A DNA stretch of 11,628 bases from Cyclostephanos tholiformis (GCA_036939975.1 JALLPB010001026.1:1-11628), one strand, 5' to 3'; numbered from the stretch's first letter, positions 1 to 9,580 are shown. Translations and numbers: made by a program. The notes: a model not told the origin generated them from the letters alone.

Positions 1-347
1 ACAAAATCAAAGAAGAACAAGTGCATCTCAGATATGCTGATATGGCACATTGACCGTAATTGATGAAACAAGTTACCATTCCCCAATCGATACAGTGCCG
101 ACATCATGAGCAGCTCTGAGTGCTCACGAAACTCCTCCCGAAACCTGTACGATCTGGGAACTTTAATATATCCCCGGGAAATGAGGATATCTGTCAATTC
201 CTCTATTTTTGCAAGAGGCATTCGAAACAATGATTGAAATTCACCAAACCGGTCAGAGGTCAACATATCATCCCGGAGAAAACTACTATACCAACTTGAC
301 AACAAAACGCTTTCTCTTCGGTATTGGCAGTACTGCGCTGCTTGCCT
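1..347 (-). CDS. PIF/Harbinger (HARBI1-like) transposase, N-terminal part, cut by window edge
   Basis: Read on the minus strand, this frame is open from a TAG at 350-348 to the left edge and has no stop inside the window. It reads ..SSWYSSFLRDD, DRFGEFQSLFRMPLAKIEEL, then about 25 residues later SELLMMSALYRLGNGNLFHQ and HISISEMHLFFFDF. This order (SWY..FL, DRF..F...FRMP, a long helix with LGALRxLG-like spacing, then a short helix ending FFxxF) is the N-terminal helical region that precedes the DDE nuclease in HARBI1/PIF transposases of stramenopiles, plants and animals. The DDE catalytic residues would lie beyond the edge and are not visible. The first ATG in this frame is at 266, in the middle of the conserved block, so the true start must lie upstream in another phase or exon. 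An active element, a domesticated gene and a decayed copy are all possible. The family call comes from recognised motifs, not from an alignment. Confidence 0.6.
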
Positions 348-730
348 CTACGGCGGCGGCGGCGGCAGCGGCTGCACACACTGCTCTCAACAGAGGTAGT
401 CGTATATGTGCCATAGTAATATGGAGAACCACCATTGCCCTCACCAACATCATCAAAATTAAAAGGCTGATCGAATCGATACCCTTCCCCGAAGTCAACG
501 GCGGGTAGAAAATCCGACAGAAAATCGAATGTGGCCAAGGGATCCTCAAAAGGGGGGCATGACATCTTCCCTGGCTGCTGCGAATAGAGAGGGGGGGGGG
601 GATTGTGCTGCGATGAGAGTGGATTCATGGCGCAAGATCCCCCCACCAAATGATATGTTCCAAGTCGACAGAAAAAAAATTTATCTGCATATCCGGAGAT
701 ATTTAATTTGCGCGCAAATAAATCGTCCAT
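260..730 (-). CDS. Acidic Pro/Phe-rich reading frame upstream of the transposase; possible broken N-terminus
   Basis: A 156-codon frame has ATGs at 730 and 628. From the second it runs MNPLSSQH, a PPPP run coded by a C11 tract, then an acidic aromatic stretch (FEDPLATFDFLSDFLPAVDF, later FDQPFNFDDVGEG), then Arg-rich RRRRRRGKQRS coded by a GCC/CGC repeat near 350-370. Its composition looks selected: acidic-hydrophobic followed by basic, as in many transposase or DNA-binding N-termini. It ends at 260, inside the transposase frame, which is offset by one base. The simplest reading is that the two frames were one transposase gene and a single-base frame change lies between about 347 and 318. No GT..AG pair of credible size joins them. 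Alternatively this is a separate unknown protein, or a chance open frame. Confidence 0.35.
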   Translation of the reverse strand: MDDLFARKLNISGYADKFFFCRLGTYHLVGGSCAMNPLSSQHNPPPPLYSQQPGKMSCPPFEDPLATFDFLSDFLPAVDFGEGYRFDQPFNFDDVGEGNGGSPYYYGTYTTTSVESSVCSRCRRRRRRGKQRSTANTEEKAFCCQVGIVVFSGMIC

Positions 731-1050
731 TTTGGGGTCATTTTGTAATGTTTCCCGGACTGTTCATCAACAAAAACAAAATCTGCAGGTACGAATATGC
801 AGAAGAACAGGCGCGAACAAAAAAAAACTTCGCACCGGTCATCTGCGTATTATTTGCGTATTATTTGTCTATTCCCCAAAGAAATCACATCCATATCCAA
901 ACGAAAAACGACACACTCAGGGGTTGGCAACAAAAAACCAAATAATGATATAGAATTAGCCTTCGCATTTTGCTTAAAAGGTGTTGCTTATGCCCCGGCT
1001 TTAACGGAAGTATTATTATTATCACATACACTCGCCCTCTTTTTTCCCCC
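731..1050. other. Gene-free stretch between divergent frames
   Basis: This AT-rich region separates the minus-strand transposase region from the plus-strand propeller gene. It holds an 11-bp tandem duplication (GCGTATTATTT twice, 845-866), several A-runs, and a T/C-rich stretch (about 1031-1050) directly before the ATG at 1051. It presumably contains the promoter and 5' leader of the plus-strand gene. I could not identify a TATA element, or a terminal inverted repeat that would mark the outer end of the transposon. Confidence 0.5.
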
Positions 1051-3235
1051 ATGAGGTCAACCGCTTCCCTTCTCGCCCTTCCATTTGCCCGCGGCATCGG
1101 CATTTCCTCCGCCGGCGATGTCATTGACCACCTTGCGCTCCGAGCCAATCAAGCCAACGACAATGACCATCGAAGTCTCAGGGGGCGGACCGGGACGAAT
1201 TTCTTCGACGACACTCCCGCTCGGACTTCGGGCGGGTATGACGCGATGCCGATGACTATGAACGACTCGAAAAACATGTCGTCCCGTCACGTTGGCTGCG
1301 ACAAACTCTTGAAGGCGAACCACACGGCGCAGGATCTCGAAGCTGTGAATTTTAGGGCGAATGATTCGGGCGACGAGATGACACTGGAACGGGACGTCGA
1401 CGCCGATAGTTTCATGGCGGTCACGGCCCAGCAGGCAGCCATTCCATGTGTGGGCAATTTTTCTGACACGGGTAGCGTTCAATATCCCTGCTGGAACATC
1501 GATCTCATGTCGTTTATACCCTTGGCGAGTTTTATCATTCCGGGCGTAACGTCGAGCCCAGGGGGGAACAATGTTTGGGGGTGGACCTACGGAAACGGAC
1601 GCGAGTTTGCCTTGATGGGTCTTAGCACTGGCACGGCATTCGTTGAGATAACCGACCCTGTGAATCCCGTCTACATTGGCATCCTCCCGGCTCACAATTT
1701 AGCGTATTCCACTTGGCGGGACGTCAGGACGTACGCCAACCACGCCTTCATCGTGAGCGAGGCCACCTCGCACGGGATGCAGGTGTTTGATCTGACACTA
1801 CTTCTGAATGTGATTGCATCGAGTATGCCGGTGAGATTTAGCGCGACTGCCCGTTACACTGGATTCAGCACGGCGCATACCATTGCCATCAATGAGGCAA
1901 CGGGAATGGCCTATGCCGTTGGTACCAATACTTATGCTGGGGGATTGCACATGGTTAATATCACCAACCCCACCAATCCGGTCCTTGCTGGTGGTTATGG
2001 AGGTGATGGGTATACTCATGAATGTGAATGCATACTTTGTGAGTATCGTATTTCCTCTTGGTCTTCGTTTTATTGTCATTGATATTCTGGCCTTTCTTAC
2101 CATTTGCTTTGCAGATGACACTGGTCCTGACTCGCGTTACATCAAAAGTGAAATCTGCTTCAATTACAATGTGGATACGCTTACAATTGTTGATGTAACC
2201 AATAAGGCCGCCCCCAGACAACTTTCAAGAATTGGGTACAGCGGTTCCGCCTATACTCACCAGGGATGGCTCACTGATGACCGAACGCATGTTATTGTGA
2301 ATGACGAGCAGGATGAAGATGGCGCAGTGAATACCAAGTCTCACGTGTTCAACGTTAAGAGCCTCACTAATCCAACCTACGTTGGATACCACTCAGGGAC
2401 AACCAAGGCCACCGATCACAACCTTTACATCAAGGACAATTTGGTCTTTCAGGCGAACTTCAGGGCCGGATTGCAAGTTCTTCGAATCAACAACCTTGAC
2501 AGCGCATCGCTGACGCAGGTTGGACATTTTGACATATATCCCTCGAGCAACAGTGATACCCTTAATGGTGCATGGGGGAACTATCCGTATTTTTCCTCCG
2601 GCAACATCATTGTTAGTGGGATTGAACAAGGATTGTATGTCCTAAAATCGCCAAATAACTTTGGCTTGACTCCGATGCCTATATCGCCTACAGCGTATCC
2701 CACTTCTGCAAAACCTACTTTTTCTTCGAGGCCCACAGCCATGCCTTCAACATCTGGACCCACATCTGCAAAGCCAACTTCGTCTAGGCCAACAAACAGA
2801 CCGACAACATTGAAACCCACGCTTCCTCAGCTTACCGCAGGACAGAGGCTAACTTTAAGCATCTCCTCTGTTGGGGCGAATCAAATGTACTACATTGCAG
2901 TCCCTCGTTCAAACAGGGTAACTTGTAGAACAACTGGCACATCTGGTTCCAGCAGCGGTGATCCTGACTTGTATGTCAAGTTTGGTAGCCAGCCTACGTT
3001 AACCTCATACGTTGCTGTTAGTAAAGGAAACTCATATGTTGAGGTAGTAGGTCCACTTGCTGCTTCAACGTCAGCGGATCGCACACTTTATGTCATGGTA
3101 TATGCATGGTCTGCGTTTGTAAATGTTCAGCTGTGGTGCGACCTAATAACGAATAGCCCATCGGCATCGCCTACTACTCGCAAACCTACGTTGAGCCCTA
3201 CTACTCGCAAACCATCGTCGCGCCGGCCGACATAA
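1051..3235 (+). CDS. Choice-of-anchor-B (LVIVD-type propeller) protein with PPC domain and Thr/Pro/Ser linker
   Basis: Exons are 1051-2038 and 2115-3235, giving 702 residues. The ATG at 1051 is the first in frame; the frame extends upstream to about 970 without an ATG. Residues 1-20 (MRSTASLLALPFARGIG..) could be a weak signal peptide. Residues 21-132 are low-complexity. The anchor-B region covers about 133-515 and carries family signatures: WRDVRTYANHAFIVSEA, AHTIAINE, DGYTHECE, KSEICF, YTHQGWLTDD, ATDHNLYI, VFQANFRAGLQVLR. Removing the intron yields YDTGPD, the expected continuation. A Thr/Pro/Ser linker (about 517-567, repeated KPT/RPT) leads to a PPC domain (about 568-675) with the hallmark GDPDLYVKFG. 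A T/P/S tail with a 27-nt repeat ends the protein. The layout implies secretion or cell-surface attachment, with the linker probably glycosylated. No catalytic function can be assigned. The domain identity is near certain; the start and secretion are less so. Confidence 0.9.
2039..2114 (+). other. Intron in the propeller gene, 76 nt
   Basis: The donor is GTGAGT at 2039 and the acceptor TTTGCAG ends at 2114, with a T/C-rich 3' half. Splicing joins T from 2038 to AT at 2115-2116 as a Tyr codon. This restores the conserved CECILYDTGPD block and keeps frame between the two long open frames. Without splicing the first frame stops at 2082. Confidence 0.93.
3170..3213 (+). repeat. 17-bp direct repeat, 27-nt period, in the T/P/S tail
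   Basis: CCTACTACTCGCAAACC occurs at 3170-3186 and again at 3197-3213. The period of 27 nt is in frame and codes two 9-residue units (SPTTRKPTL, SPTTRKPSS). Such tails grow by unit duplication. The same style of KPT/RPT repeat continues past the stop codon. Confidence 0.85.
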
Positions 3236-3622
3236 TTCAAGCCGACTGCAAAACCTAGCTAGAGGTGTAATGGGCATTGGTCACAACACCGCCATATTAG
3301 GCTACATGTGGCATTGGGCCCAAGCATCCGGACAACAACCTTGGATACGTTCAGGTTGATTTAGTCAAAGTTGATGTGAAACTGGGAGTAACGAGAATCA
3401 CGTTTGTCCCCGAACTAAACTAAGTAGAAAGCATGCGATGCTCAAAGGTCGAGAAACTGTGCCGACCATGGTCATGAGAGTAAATGGTGTGAAGCAACGC
3501 CAAGCTTTAATATATGATTTCAGAGTGCAACCAAATACTAAGTTTCTGGAATAGCTGACGCAAACCCACGGAATAGTTAAGGTGCTTTTGCAGCATTCAA
3601 AGGCGAAGCAAATAGATCGCCC
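3236..3622. other. Convergent 3' intergenic region
   Basis: This stretch lies between the ends of the plus-strand propeller gene and the minus-strand PDI gene, so it should hold both 3' UTRs. Its first 27 bases stay in the propeller frame (FKPTAKPS, then TAG at 3260). I see no other coding signal, no clear polyadenylation signal and no strong hairpin. Confidence 0.5.
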
Positions 3623-5567
3623 TTATCGATCTTTTTTATTGAACAATTCATCGTCCCATTTGACACTCATTGTCGCTGTCGTCTTCGGTTGGCGAACGGC
3701 GGGCGCCGACGGCCCGTACACATCCCCCCCCAGTCGCAATGCCAACACGAACACCGCAACAAAAAGTACGAACGCTACGCCCAAACTCCAGGGCATGTAA
3801 TTAACGAAGGCCTGCATCAGGTCGTCCAACGGCCCCGACTTCGACTTCTCCTGTTCTCTAGCGACGATTGTACCGTCTTTCACGCCTGAAATGAAATTCG
3901 AAATCCCGGACACGGACGAATCCTGCCAGTACGTACGCGATGGTACGTCGACCACGAAGAATTCCGGCAGATTCTCTCTCCTGACTTGAAACTGACCAAG
4001 GAACTTATCCCACTTCTTCCCGTCCATCTTCGCGAAGATGTAATCGTCCCTGTGCGGGCCGGATATCGCGTACCGCCTGAGCTCTCGTTGGATCCTTTCG
4101 GTTGTTAATTCGTCGTCGTCCGGATTATAGGCGGCGATCCCGAGCGCCTTCCCCCTCCTGCTAACGAAACGAAAATTCTGCCCGCTCAATTCGAGTACCG
4201 TCGCGAGGTTGTATTCCGTGACGAAGTCGGATATGGAGGCGATTGACAATTCGGCGTCGAATATGCGTATCGGCACGCCCTCCTCGATCCTCGCGACGAA
4301 CCCCCCACCGCTATAATGCGTAGTCGACGAGACCACCCCCGAATCGTCGCCGCCATTGTCGTCGTGGACGAAGAATTTTCGAACTTCCTCGACCGTGGTC
4401 TCGATCGGATCGAGCAAGCCGAAGGAGGCACGCGCCTGCATGTTTCGCGCCACCTCCCCGAACGCGCGAGTGCGCTCCGTCTTGCGTATCATCTTCTCGG
4501 CGGCCTTGTCCTCGTCCGACGAGCCAGACGCGTCGATGACCTCGTCGACGGAGGGATCGTCGTTCCCGGGATCATAAACGACGAATGCCACGGGATGGCT
4601 CTTGGTCAATAATTTTCGCGTCGCCTCGTGGTATGTGGAGACGATCGATACCGCCCTGTCGCTCATCTTCTCGCCGAACGCACTGTTGTTTTTTTTCGGG
4701 CATTGAATTAAGGTTCCATCCGTGAGAGATAATATGAGAGTATGATTCCTACGAAACGAGGCAGGCTAATAAATGATGATTGATGCATATTATATCCCAC
4801 TCACATGATGGAATCGGCATCCCTCCCCGATGGATAATCGTGATATTCGCCATCCCTGTAGTATTTGAGGGTGGGATATCCACGTACGCCGTGTGTCTTG
4901 CACAATTCCTTCTCGACGGTACAATCGATCTTACCGATTGCCATTTTCCTTGTGTTCGTTGTATGAGTATGGACCATATTGTGATGCATTATAATTAAGG
5001 AATGGACCAATGTGTCAAGGTGAAAAGTGGTGAGTGTTACGAATGAGATTGTTATACATCCGACTCATGGTGATATATATTTTTTTGTTCAAGATTATCG
5101 TCATCAAACATTACTCACCCGGCAAGGAAGGGGGCAACACTTTCCAGGACGGGAGCGAGCGTCTTGCAATGTCCGCACCTGTTTGGATCGATACGAATTA
5201 GCAGATGATGATGATGATGACGATGATGATGACGGATGAATGTCGACGATATCAAATGTTATGGGGAAAACGAAATGGCACATTCACCATTGTCACACAC
5301 AGACACACACACACACTCCCTCTCTCTCTCGCTCGCTATTACTTTTCCCGTTCAAAGTCGAGACGGAACTAAGGAAACTCACCACGGCGCGTAGAACTTG
5401 AGGAACCAAATACCATTCGCGTCATCCTTCGTCACGTAGTCGTCGAAATTCTCCTTCGTCAGCTTGACGACATTGGAGTGTGGCCTGCCGACGACTACCG
5501 TGACGGCGGCGCCAAAAAATAAGCACGATGACGATAGGAGGAGGAGGGTTATGGGGAAAGATCGCAT
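3623..5567 (-). CDS. TMX3-like transmembrane protein disulfide isomerase
   Basis: There are four exons on the minus strand: 5567-5383, 5178-5119, 4948-4805 and 4682-3623, totalling 1449 nt or 482 residues. The protein would form, reduce or rearrange disulfides in the ER lumen. Residues 1-27 are a signal peptide (MRSFPITLLLLSSSCLFFGA..). The thioredoxin domain covers about 30-135, with active site W62-CGHC (Cys63, Cys66) formed across the first splice junction. The cis-proline is Pro107 in RGYPTLKYY. Residues about 290-400 resemble a PDI b' domain (VLELSGQNFRFVSRRGK; FAKMDGKKWDKFLGQF). One membrane helix spans about 428-446 (LGVAFVLFVAVFVLALRL). The cytosolic tail ends KKDR, a KKxx-type ER retrieval signal. 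One CxxC domain, a single C-terminal helix and a dilysine tail match TMX3 rather than soluble PDI. An acidic linker (about residues 165-195) is unassigned. All junctions keep frame and family motifs, so the model is strong. Confidence 0.92.
4683..4804 (-). other. Intron 3 of the TMX3-like gene, 122 nt
   Basis: On the minus strand the donor is GTGAGT from 4804 and the acceptor ACAACAG ends at 4683. Splicing joins AT to T as an Ile codon, giving DADSII followed by AFGEKMSDR. It links the thioredoxin exon to the long last exon in frame. Confidence 0.88.
4949..5118 (-). other. Intron 2 of the TMX3-like gene, 170 nt
   Basis: On the minus strand the donor is GTGAGT from 5118 and the acceptor CACAAG ends at 4949. 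Splicing joins GG to G as a Gly codon, giving APFLAG followed by KMAIGKIDC, the expected run from helix 2 into strand 3 of a thioredoxin fold. Confidence 0.9.
5179..5382 (-). other. Intron 1 of the TMX3-like gene, 204 nt, with microsatellites
   Basis: On the minus strand the donor is GTGAGT from 5382 and the acceptor CAAACAG ends at 5179. It splits the Trp codon of the active site (TG|G), and splicing yields FYAPWCGHCK. The intron holds a (GAT/GAC)n tract at about 5205-5235 and CA/CT dinucleotide runs at about 5297-5334 (plus-strand sense), which explains an apparent run of Asp codons in the antisense frame. Confidence 0.93.
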
Positions 5568-5879
5568 CGTTCTCCTTTTTACACCGTCGTTCTTGTCGAG
5601 ATTTAAAAAAAATGTTGGATGCGGCGGCGGTTCTGCGGCTTGATTAGGTATTATTTTGTCGCGCGGATGGTTCGATAGGCGGGCGGGCCCGCCGCATACC
5701 ATACCGTAGTTCTCTAAGTCATACGCAACTAGAACTAGGTACTACGTAAATAATGATAATAGAGTGTATTTTTTATGTGAGTTAGGTCTGGCCGGCCATG
5801 CTACCTACCTAATAATTAATTCGGCGCGACGTCGTACGATACTATTATTTTCCTCTTCCCCCCATCGATCGCTCCACTC
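5568..5879. promoter_or_regulatory. 5' flank of the TMX3-like gene
   Basis: Upstream of the minus-strand ATG at 5567 lie about 300 bases with no supported coding. The minus frame stays open to 5702, but the hydrophobic signal sequence begins at 5567, so the longer start is unlikely. The stretch includes AT-rich blocks and the palindrome GGCCGGCC (5790-5797). With a leader-like stretch on the other strand just beyond it, this may be a bidirectional promoter. That is inference. Confidence 0.3.
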
Positions 5880-5979
5880 TCACTCCACACAACACAACAT
5901 TCACTATCAACACACTCTCAACACACTCAGCTAGCGGGCAGGATGGAGCTAGCCGTCTAACCATGATGACCGACACATG
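5880..5979 (+). other. CA-rich leader-like stretch ending in a possible splice donor
   Basis: Between about 5875 and 5935 the plus strand is a G-poor CA/CT-rich run (repeated CACACTC/ACAACAC), as seen in many eukaryotic 5' leaders. It is followed by a 5-codon open frame at 5943-5960 (ATG..TAA), then twin ATGs at 5963 and 5966, then CATG|GTAAGG, a strong donor-like sequence at 5980. It could be the first exon of an unrecognised plus-strand transcript. No protein similarity is visible in the few codons present. Confidence 0.25.
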
Positions 5980-7471
5980 GTAAGGTCCAATTCGATCCTT
6001 TGTCTTGGTAACAGAACGAATCGTTGTCTGCGATGACGAAAAAAAAAAAAAACCATCCCTATTACGCCGAATCTTCCGTTTGCACCATTCGTGATGTGAC
6101 GGGGCACAGTACTTGTGTTTATGGCAAGTGAGGGCATGTCGAAGACTTATGTTTTAATTTCTAAGCAGAAACGATTGTGCGATTCGCTGTAATTGTCTTG
6201 ATCTATTAACCATGGAAAGGATGAAGATTTAATCACCCAATATAACAGTCGGATTCCATCGGATGCATGTGTAATTCCTTTTTTCCCATGCGAGGAATGA
6301 TAGTGATGTTTTTCTGATCCATATATTATTTATGCTTTTATTCGGTATCACGCATCCGGCTAGTTTTTTTTTATTTTCATATCTATTTCTTATGTGCCAT
6401 TTCATTTTCATTCATTTTCGTACTAGGCGAGACATGAGGTGGGGGGGGGGCGAGGGAGGTGGAAGTACGGAGTAAGTTGCATTTTAGTATTTAAGAATAC
6501 CTAGCTCAGTCGACCATTGCAAGGATGTGTTTCTGCTCGTATTATTCATCCGACCTTGGGCAGAATTGTTTACCTTGCTAGAAAAAATGATTTTTGTTTA
6601 ATTCATTTGTGTGAATTTTCATTCTTCGCCTCAATTCGCCCTTGCATGTCCCGCATGACATGACGTGGAGGGTATAGAAGGAGGGGACAATATTATTTTC
6701 TGTTTTTTTAGCACAAACGCCATGTTCAGAATTTTCCTACTAAGCACCGCCTTAATCATCGATGAAACGAACGTAGGTAGGAGATGTTGGAGCAAAAAGC
6801 AGGAGCATTGCCGTGGGGTGGCAATCTGTGAGAGATGGCGACATGGTAAGTTTGTTCAAATTAAATCACCGGTTTGTATTTGTATGATCTGTGTCAGTTG
6901 TCGGATTTAATAACCTGTTGAGAGCATTCTCGCACCTCAGCTGGTCGCTGTCTGACGGAAATAAATGATTTCTGCATGTGATGGATTGATAGTCACATTC
7001 CTTCCATGTTGTTATCTTTCGTGTCGGCACATTTTGCGATGCAATTGTAAGATGACACGACTTGAGGATACATTTTTCATGATTCCGTGTCGGAATTTAC
7101 AATATCGATTGCTCACACAATTCAGCTGTATTCTACTTTCATTTGATGCAGATAAACGAATGATTCAATACGTTCCATGAAGTGGAGACGAGGCTAAACT
7201 GAAACGTAGGAGTCGATCGGCTCTGTCGTCAATCATGCCCATGTCTCAAGGTGTTTGATTGACTTGTAGATGAGCGAGCGAGCATGTTCAGGTGAGAGAA
7301 GCATGGGCGTTCTGACATGATATCAAATGCATTGTGAATGCCAGAGGAACTCTCTGCGAAAATTCGTATCATAATTATGCGATTGAAAGAAAAGAATCGA
7401 AATATCTGACGACCATCTTCTACATCTAATGTGGAGAAGAGAATAATTATTTAATTTTCTATACCAGTTGC
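5980..7471. other. Long stretch without a confident gene
   Basis: About 1.5 kb, AT-rich with A/T homopolymers (A13 near 6040, several T-runs) and a G10 run at 6441-6450. Apart from the small spliced candidate, short open frames here have no codon bias, recognisable motif or consistent length. I checked both strands for tRNA T-arm motifs and found none. The right end (about 7400-7471) should be the 3' UTR of the EHD-like gene. Confidence 0.5.
6722..6981 (+). CDS. Weak candidate: small spliced Cys-containing protein
   Basis: The ATG at 6722 opens MFRIFLLSTALIIDE, then a basic Cys-containing stretch. The donor CATG|GTAAGT at 6846 and acceptor CACCTCAG ending at 6940 flank a 95-nt AT-rich intron with a TTAATAAC branch-like site. 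Joining 6722-6845 to 6941-6981 keeps frame and gives 54 residues with 5 Cys after residue 20, ending DFCM. An acceptor-like TTTTTTTAG ends at 6711, and joining the exon at 5963-5979 to it also keeps frame (63 residues in all). No family is recognised. This may be a spliced noncoding RNA or chance. Confidence 0.18.
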
Positions 7472-9580
7472 CTAATGGAACTTGGCCGCCTCTAACAGGT
7501 TCGGTATGTCAACGCTGAAAACCCTCTCCATCTCCTTTACCATCTTCTTATCCAACTTGTGAACCTCACTGCTTATGTCCTTCATCTCCAATAACGCCCG
7601 TCTGAACGTCTCCAGTTCCGGGAAGTCCCCCCGCGGCAGCTCGTACCTGCGAGCGCACATTACGAACTCACGATCGAGCCGATCTATCAGCCGTCGCTGC
7701 TTCTCGCGCTTGCCCCAAGTATACGGCAGCTGCTTCCGCAGGTAGTGCATGATGTATGCGTGGACCTTCACGGACCTCGCGCGCTTCACCAGCTCGTTGA
7801 TACGGCGCATCACCGCATCCTGGGGCAAACGCGCGATGTCATCGAATAGGTCCCGCTTCTCGCGATTCAACAACGCCGCCTGCTCCCTGTTCTTGAGGGG
7901 CGCACCCCAGAAGCTACCCATGTACACGCGGCAAACTTCCGGCGTTAGCATGACCTTGCCGAGGCTCCACATCAGAGCGCCGTATACGCGCATTAGCTGC
8001 TGCGTCGATATCGCGTCTGCCTTGTTAAGGAGCACGCGTACCTTGTCCTGATGCGGCCTGAGGAGCTCGATGACCCTCTTTAATTCGTCCGATATATCGA
8101 GCTTGTGCGCGTCGAACATTATGATGATCAGATCGGCCCGCTCGGCGAACCACTTCATCACCTGCTCGTAATCGTAATTACGACCGTACTGGCCCTGTTT
8201 CTGTCCCGAGAGAATCCCGGGCGTGTCCACGAGTGTGATGTTATTGAGTATGGGACAATCGAACATCTCGACCCCCTCGAACCGACTTAGGAAGTTATTC
8301 CCGAATATCGAAAGTCCGCGGAACGGACGATCGGCCTGGGAGCATAACGCAGCGCCGGGAACGATCTTGTCGCCGCCGCCGCCGCCGCCGCTATTATCGC
8401 CCTTAATAATCGCGACGAATCGATCCGTGGTCGGTTCCGGTCCGATGCGCTGTCCCGGGAAGTCCCTTCCGAGCAAGTACCTGATAAAGCTCGTTTTCCC
8501 GACGCTGTACTGACCGAGGAGCAATACCATAGGCTTCGAATCGAAGTCGCTAGGGCTCAACGGGGGGGAGTGGAAGTGACCGTATCTCGAGCTCAGCTCG
8601 AGTGGCCGTATCTTCTTGCGATACAGTCTCTTAAGGCCGTTGAAAATAACGTCCTTGTCGAATTGGGAGAGGTCCATGCCTCCTCCACCCGCGACTTCCC
8701 CCCCCCCCCCATCGTCTAACTCGTCGTTCTCCCCGCCGCGCCCGGATGACATCGACGACGGCGGCCAATCCTCCTCGTTTGCATCGATGTCTGCCCCGTC
8801 GTCATCGAACGAGAGCAGTCCACTGCGTTGTGGCGGCGACCCTACCCTACCGCTAATGTGGGCATTCCGCACTACCCCCCCGCCGCCACCGCCGGGCATA
8901 TGATCGCCGTATCCTCCCGAGGGCAGATCCGGCGGTGGTACGCCGCCGTGCGGACGCTGTTTTCCCGACGGCAATGGCGGACGCTGCTGTTGTTGCTGCT
9001 GCTGCTGCTGCAGCAGCGGCTGTTCCGAATGGGGTGGATGCCACCGATCGTCGTGGTGCCTCGCCTGCTGCCCCCCGGTGGCCCACGGAGGTGGGTATTG
9101 CAGCGGATACGTACCCTCACCCCCCCATTGCTGATCGTGCCGATGCTGATTGTGCCGATGCTGCTGCGAATGAAATTGTTCTTGCTGCTGCTGCTGCTGC
9201 TGCTGCTGGTGGTGGTGGTGTTGCTGCTGCTGATGCCGCCCCCCCGCTCCAACTCCCCGAGACACCCGTTGCTCCTGTTGTTGCTCCCGCTGTTGAGGAT
9301 GTCGTCGTCGTTGTTGCTGAGAATCCTCCCACGTCATCGGAGGGACATGGGACATTTCCGATCCCGTACGTTGCCAAATTGGCGGCATCCCGTCGTTTTC
9401 GTCGTCGTCTTTCTCGTCGTTAATACGACGTTGATCGTCGATGATGCCGGGGGGGGGCAACGGCGGGGGGAGTATGCTCGTACCATCCCCCCCCTCCCGG
9501 TCCGGAGTCCCCTCCGGTCCGTCGTCTTCCCCGATGTAGTCCGCGTGACCACCTCGATGGACTTCGCGACGACGGCGGTA

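Noticed and set aside
209..508. 99-codon plus-strand frame with an Ala run
   Set aside because: The Ala run is the antisense of a GCC repeat, and the opposite strand carries transposase motifs.
731..960. Terminal inverted repeat of the Harbinger element, e.g. GGGGTTGGC near 921
   Set aside because: The partner end lies outside the window and no flanking 3-bp target duplication is evident, so it cannot be supported.
970..1050. Upstream extension of the propeller frame
   Set aside because: The frame is open but lacks an ATG before 1051; the upstream codon is TTG, not a likely eukaryotic start.
1057..1695. 212-codon minus-strand frame opposite the propeller gene
   Set aside because: It is a shadow: the plus strand carries the conserved domain signatures and a validated splice junction.
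4801..5010. 69-codon minus frame starting MVHSLIIMHHN as an independent small gene
   Set aside because: Only the part from 4948 down to 4805 is coding, as exon 3 of the PDI gene; the upstream part is intron 2.
5205..5236. Poly-Asp peptide on the plus strand
   Set aside because: It is a GAT/GAC microsatellite inside intron 1 of the minus-strand PDI gene.
7181..7330. Possible C/D snoRNA (ATGA and CTGA words, GAGCGAGCGAGC)
   Set aside because: The C-box match is imperfect and no closing terminal stem is visible.
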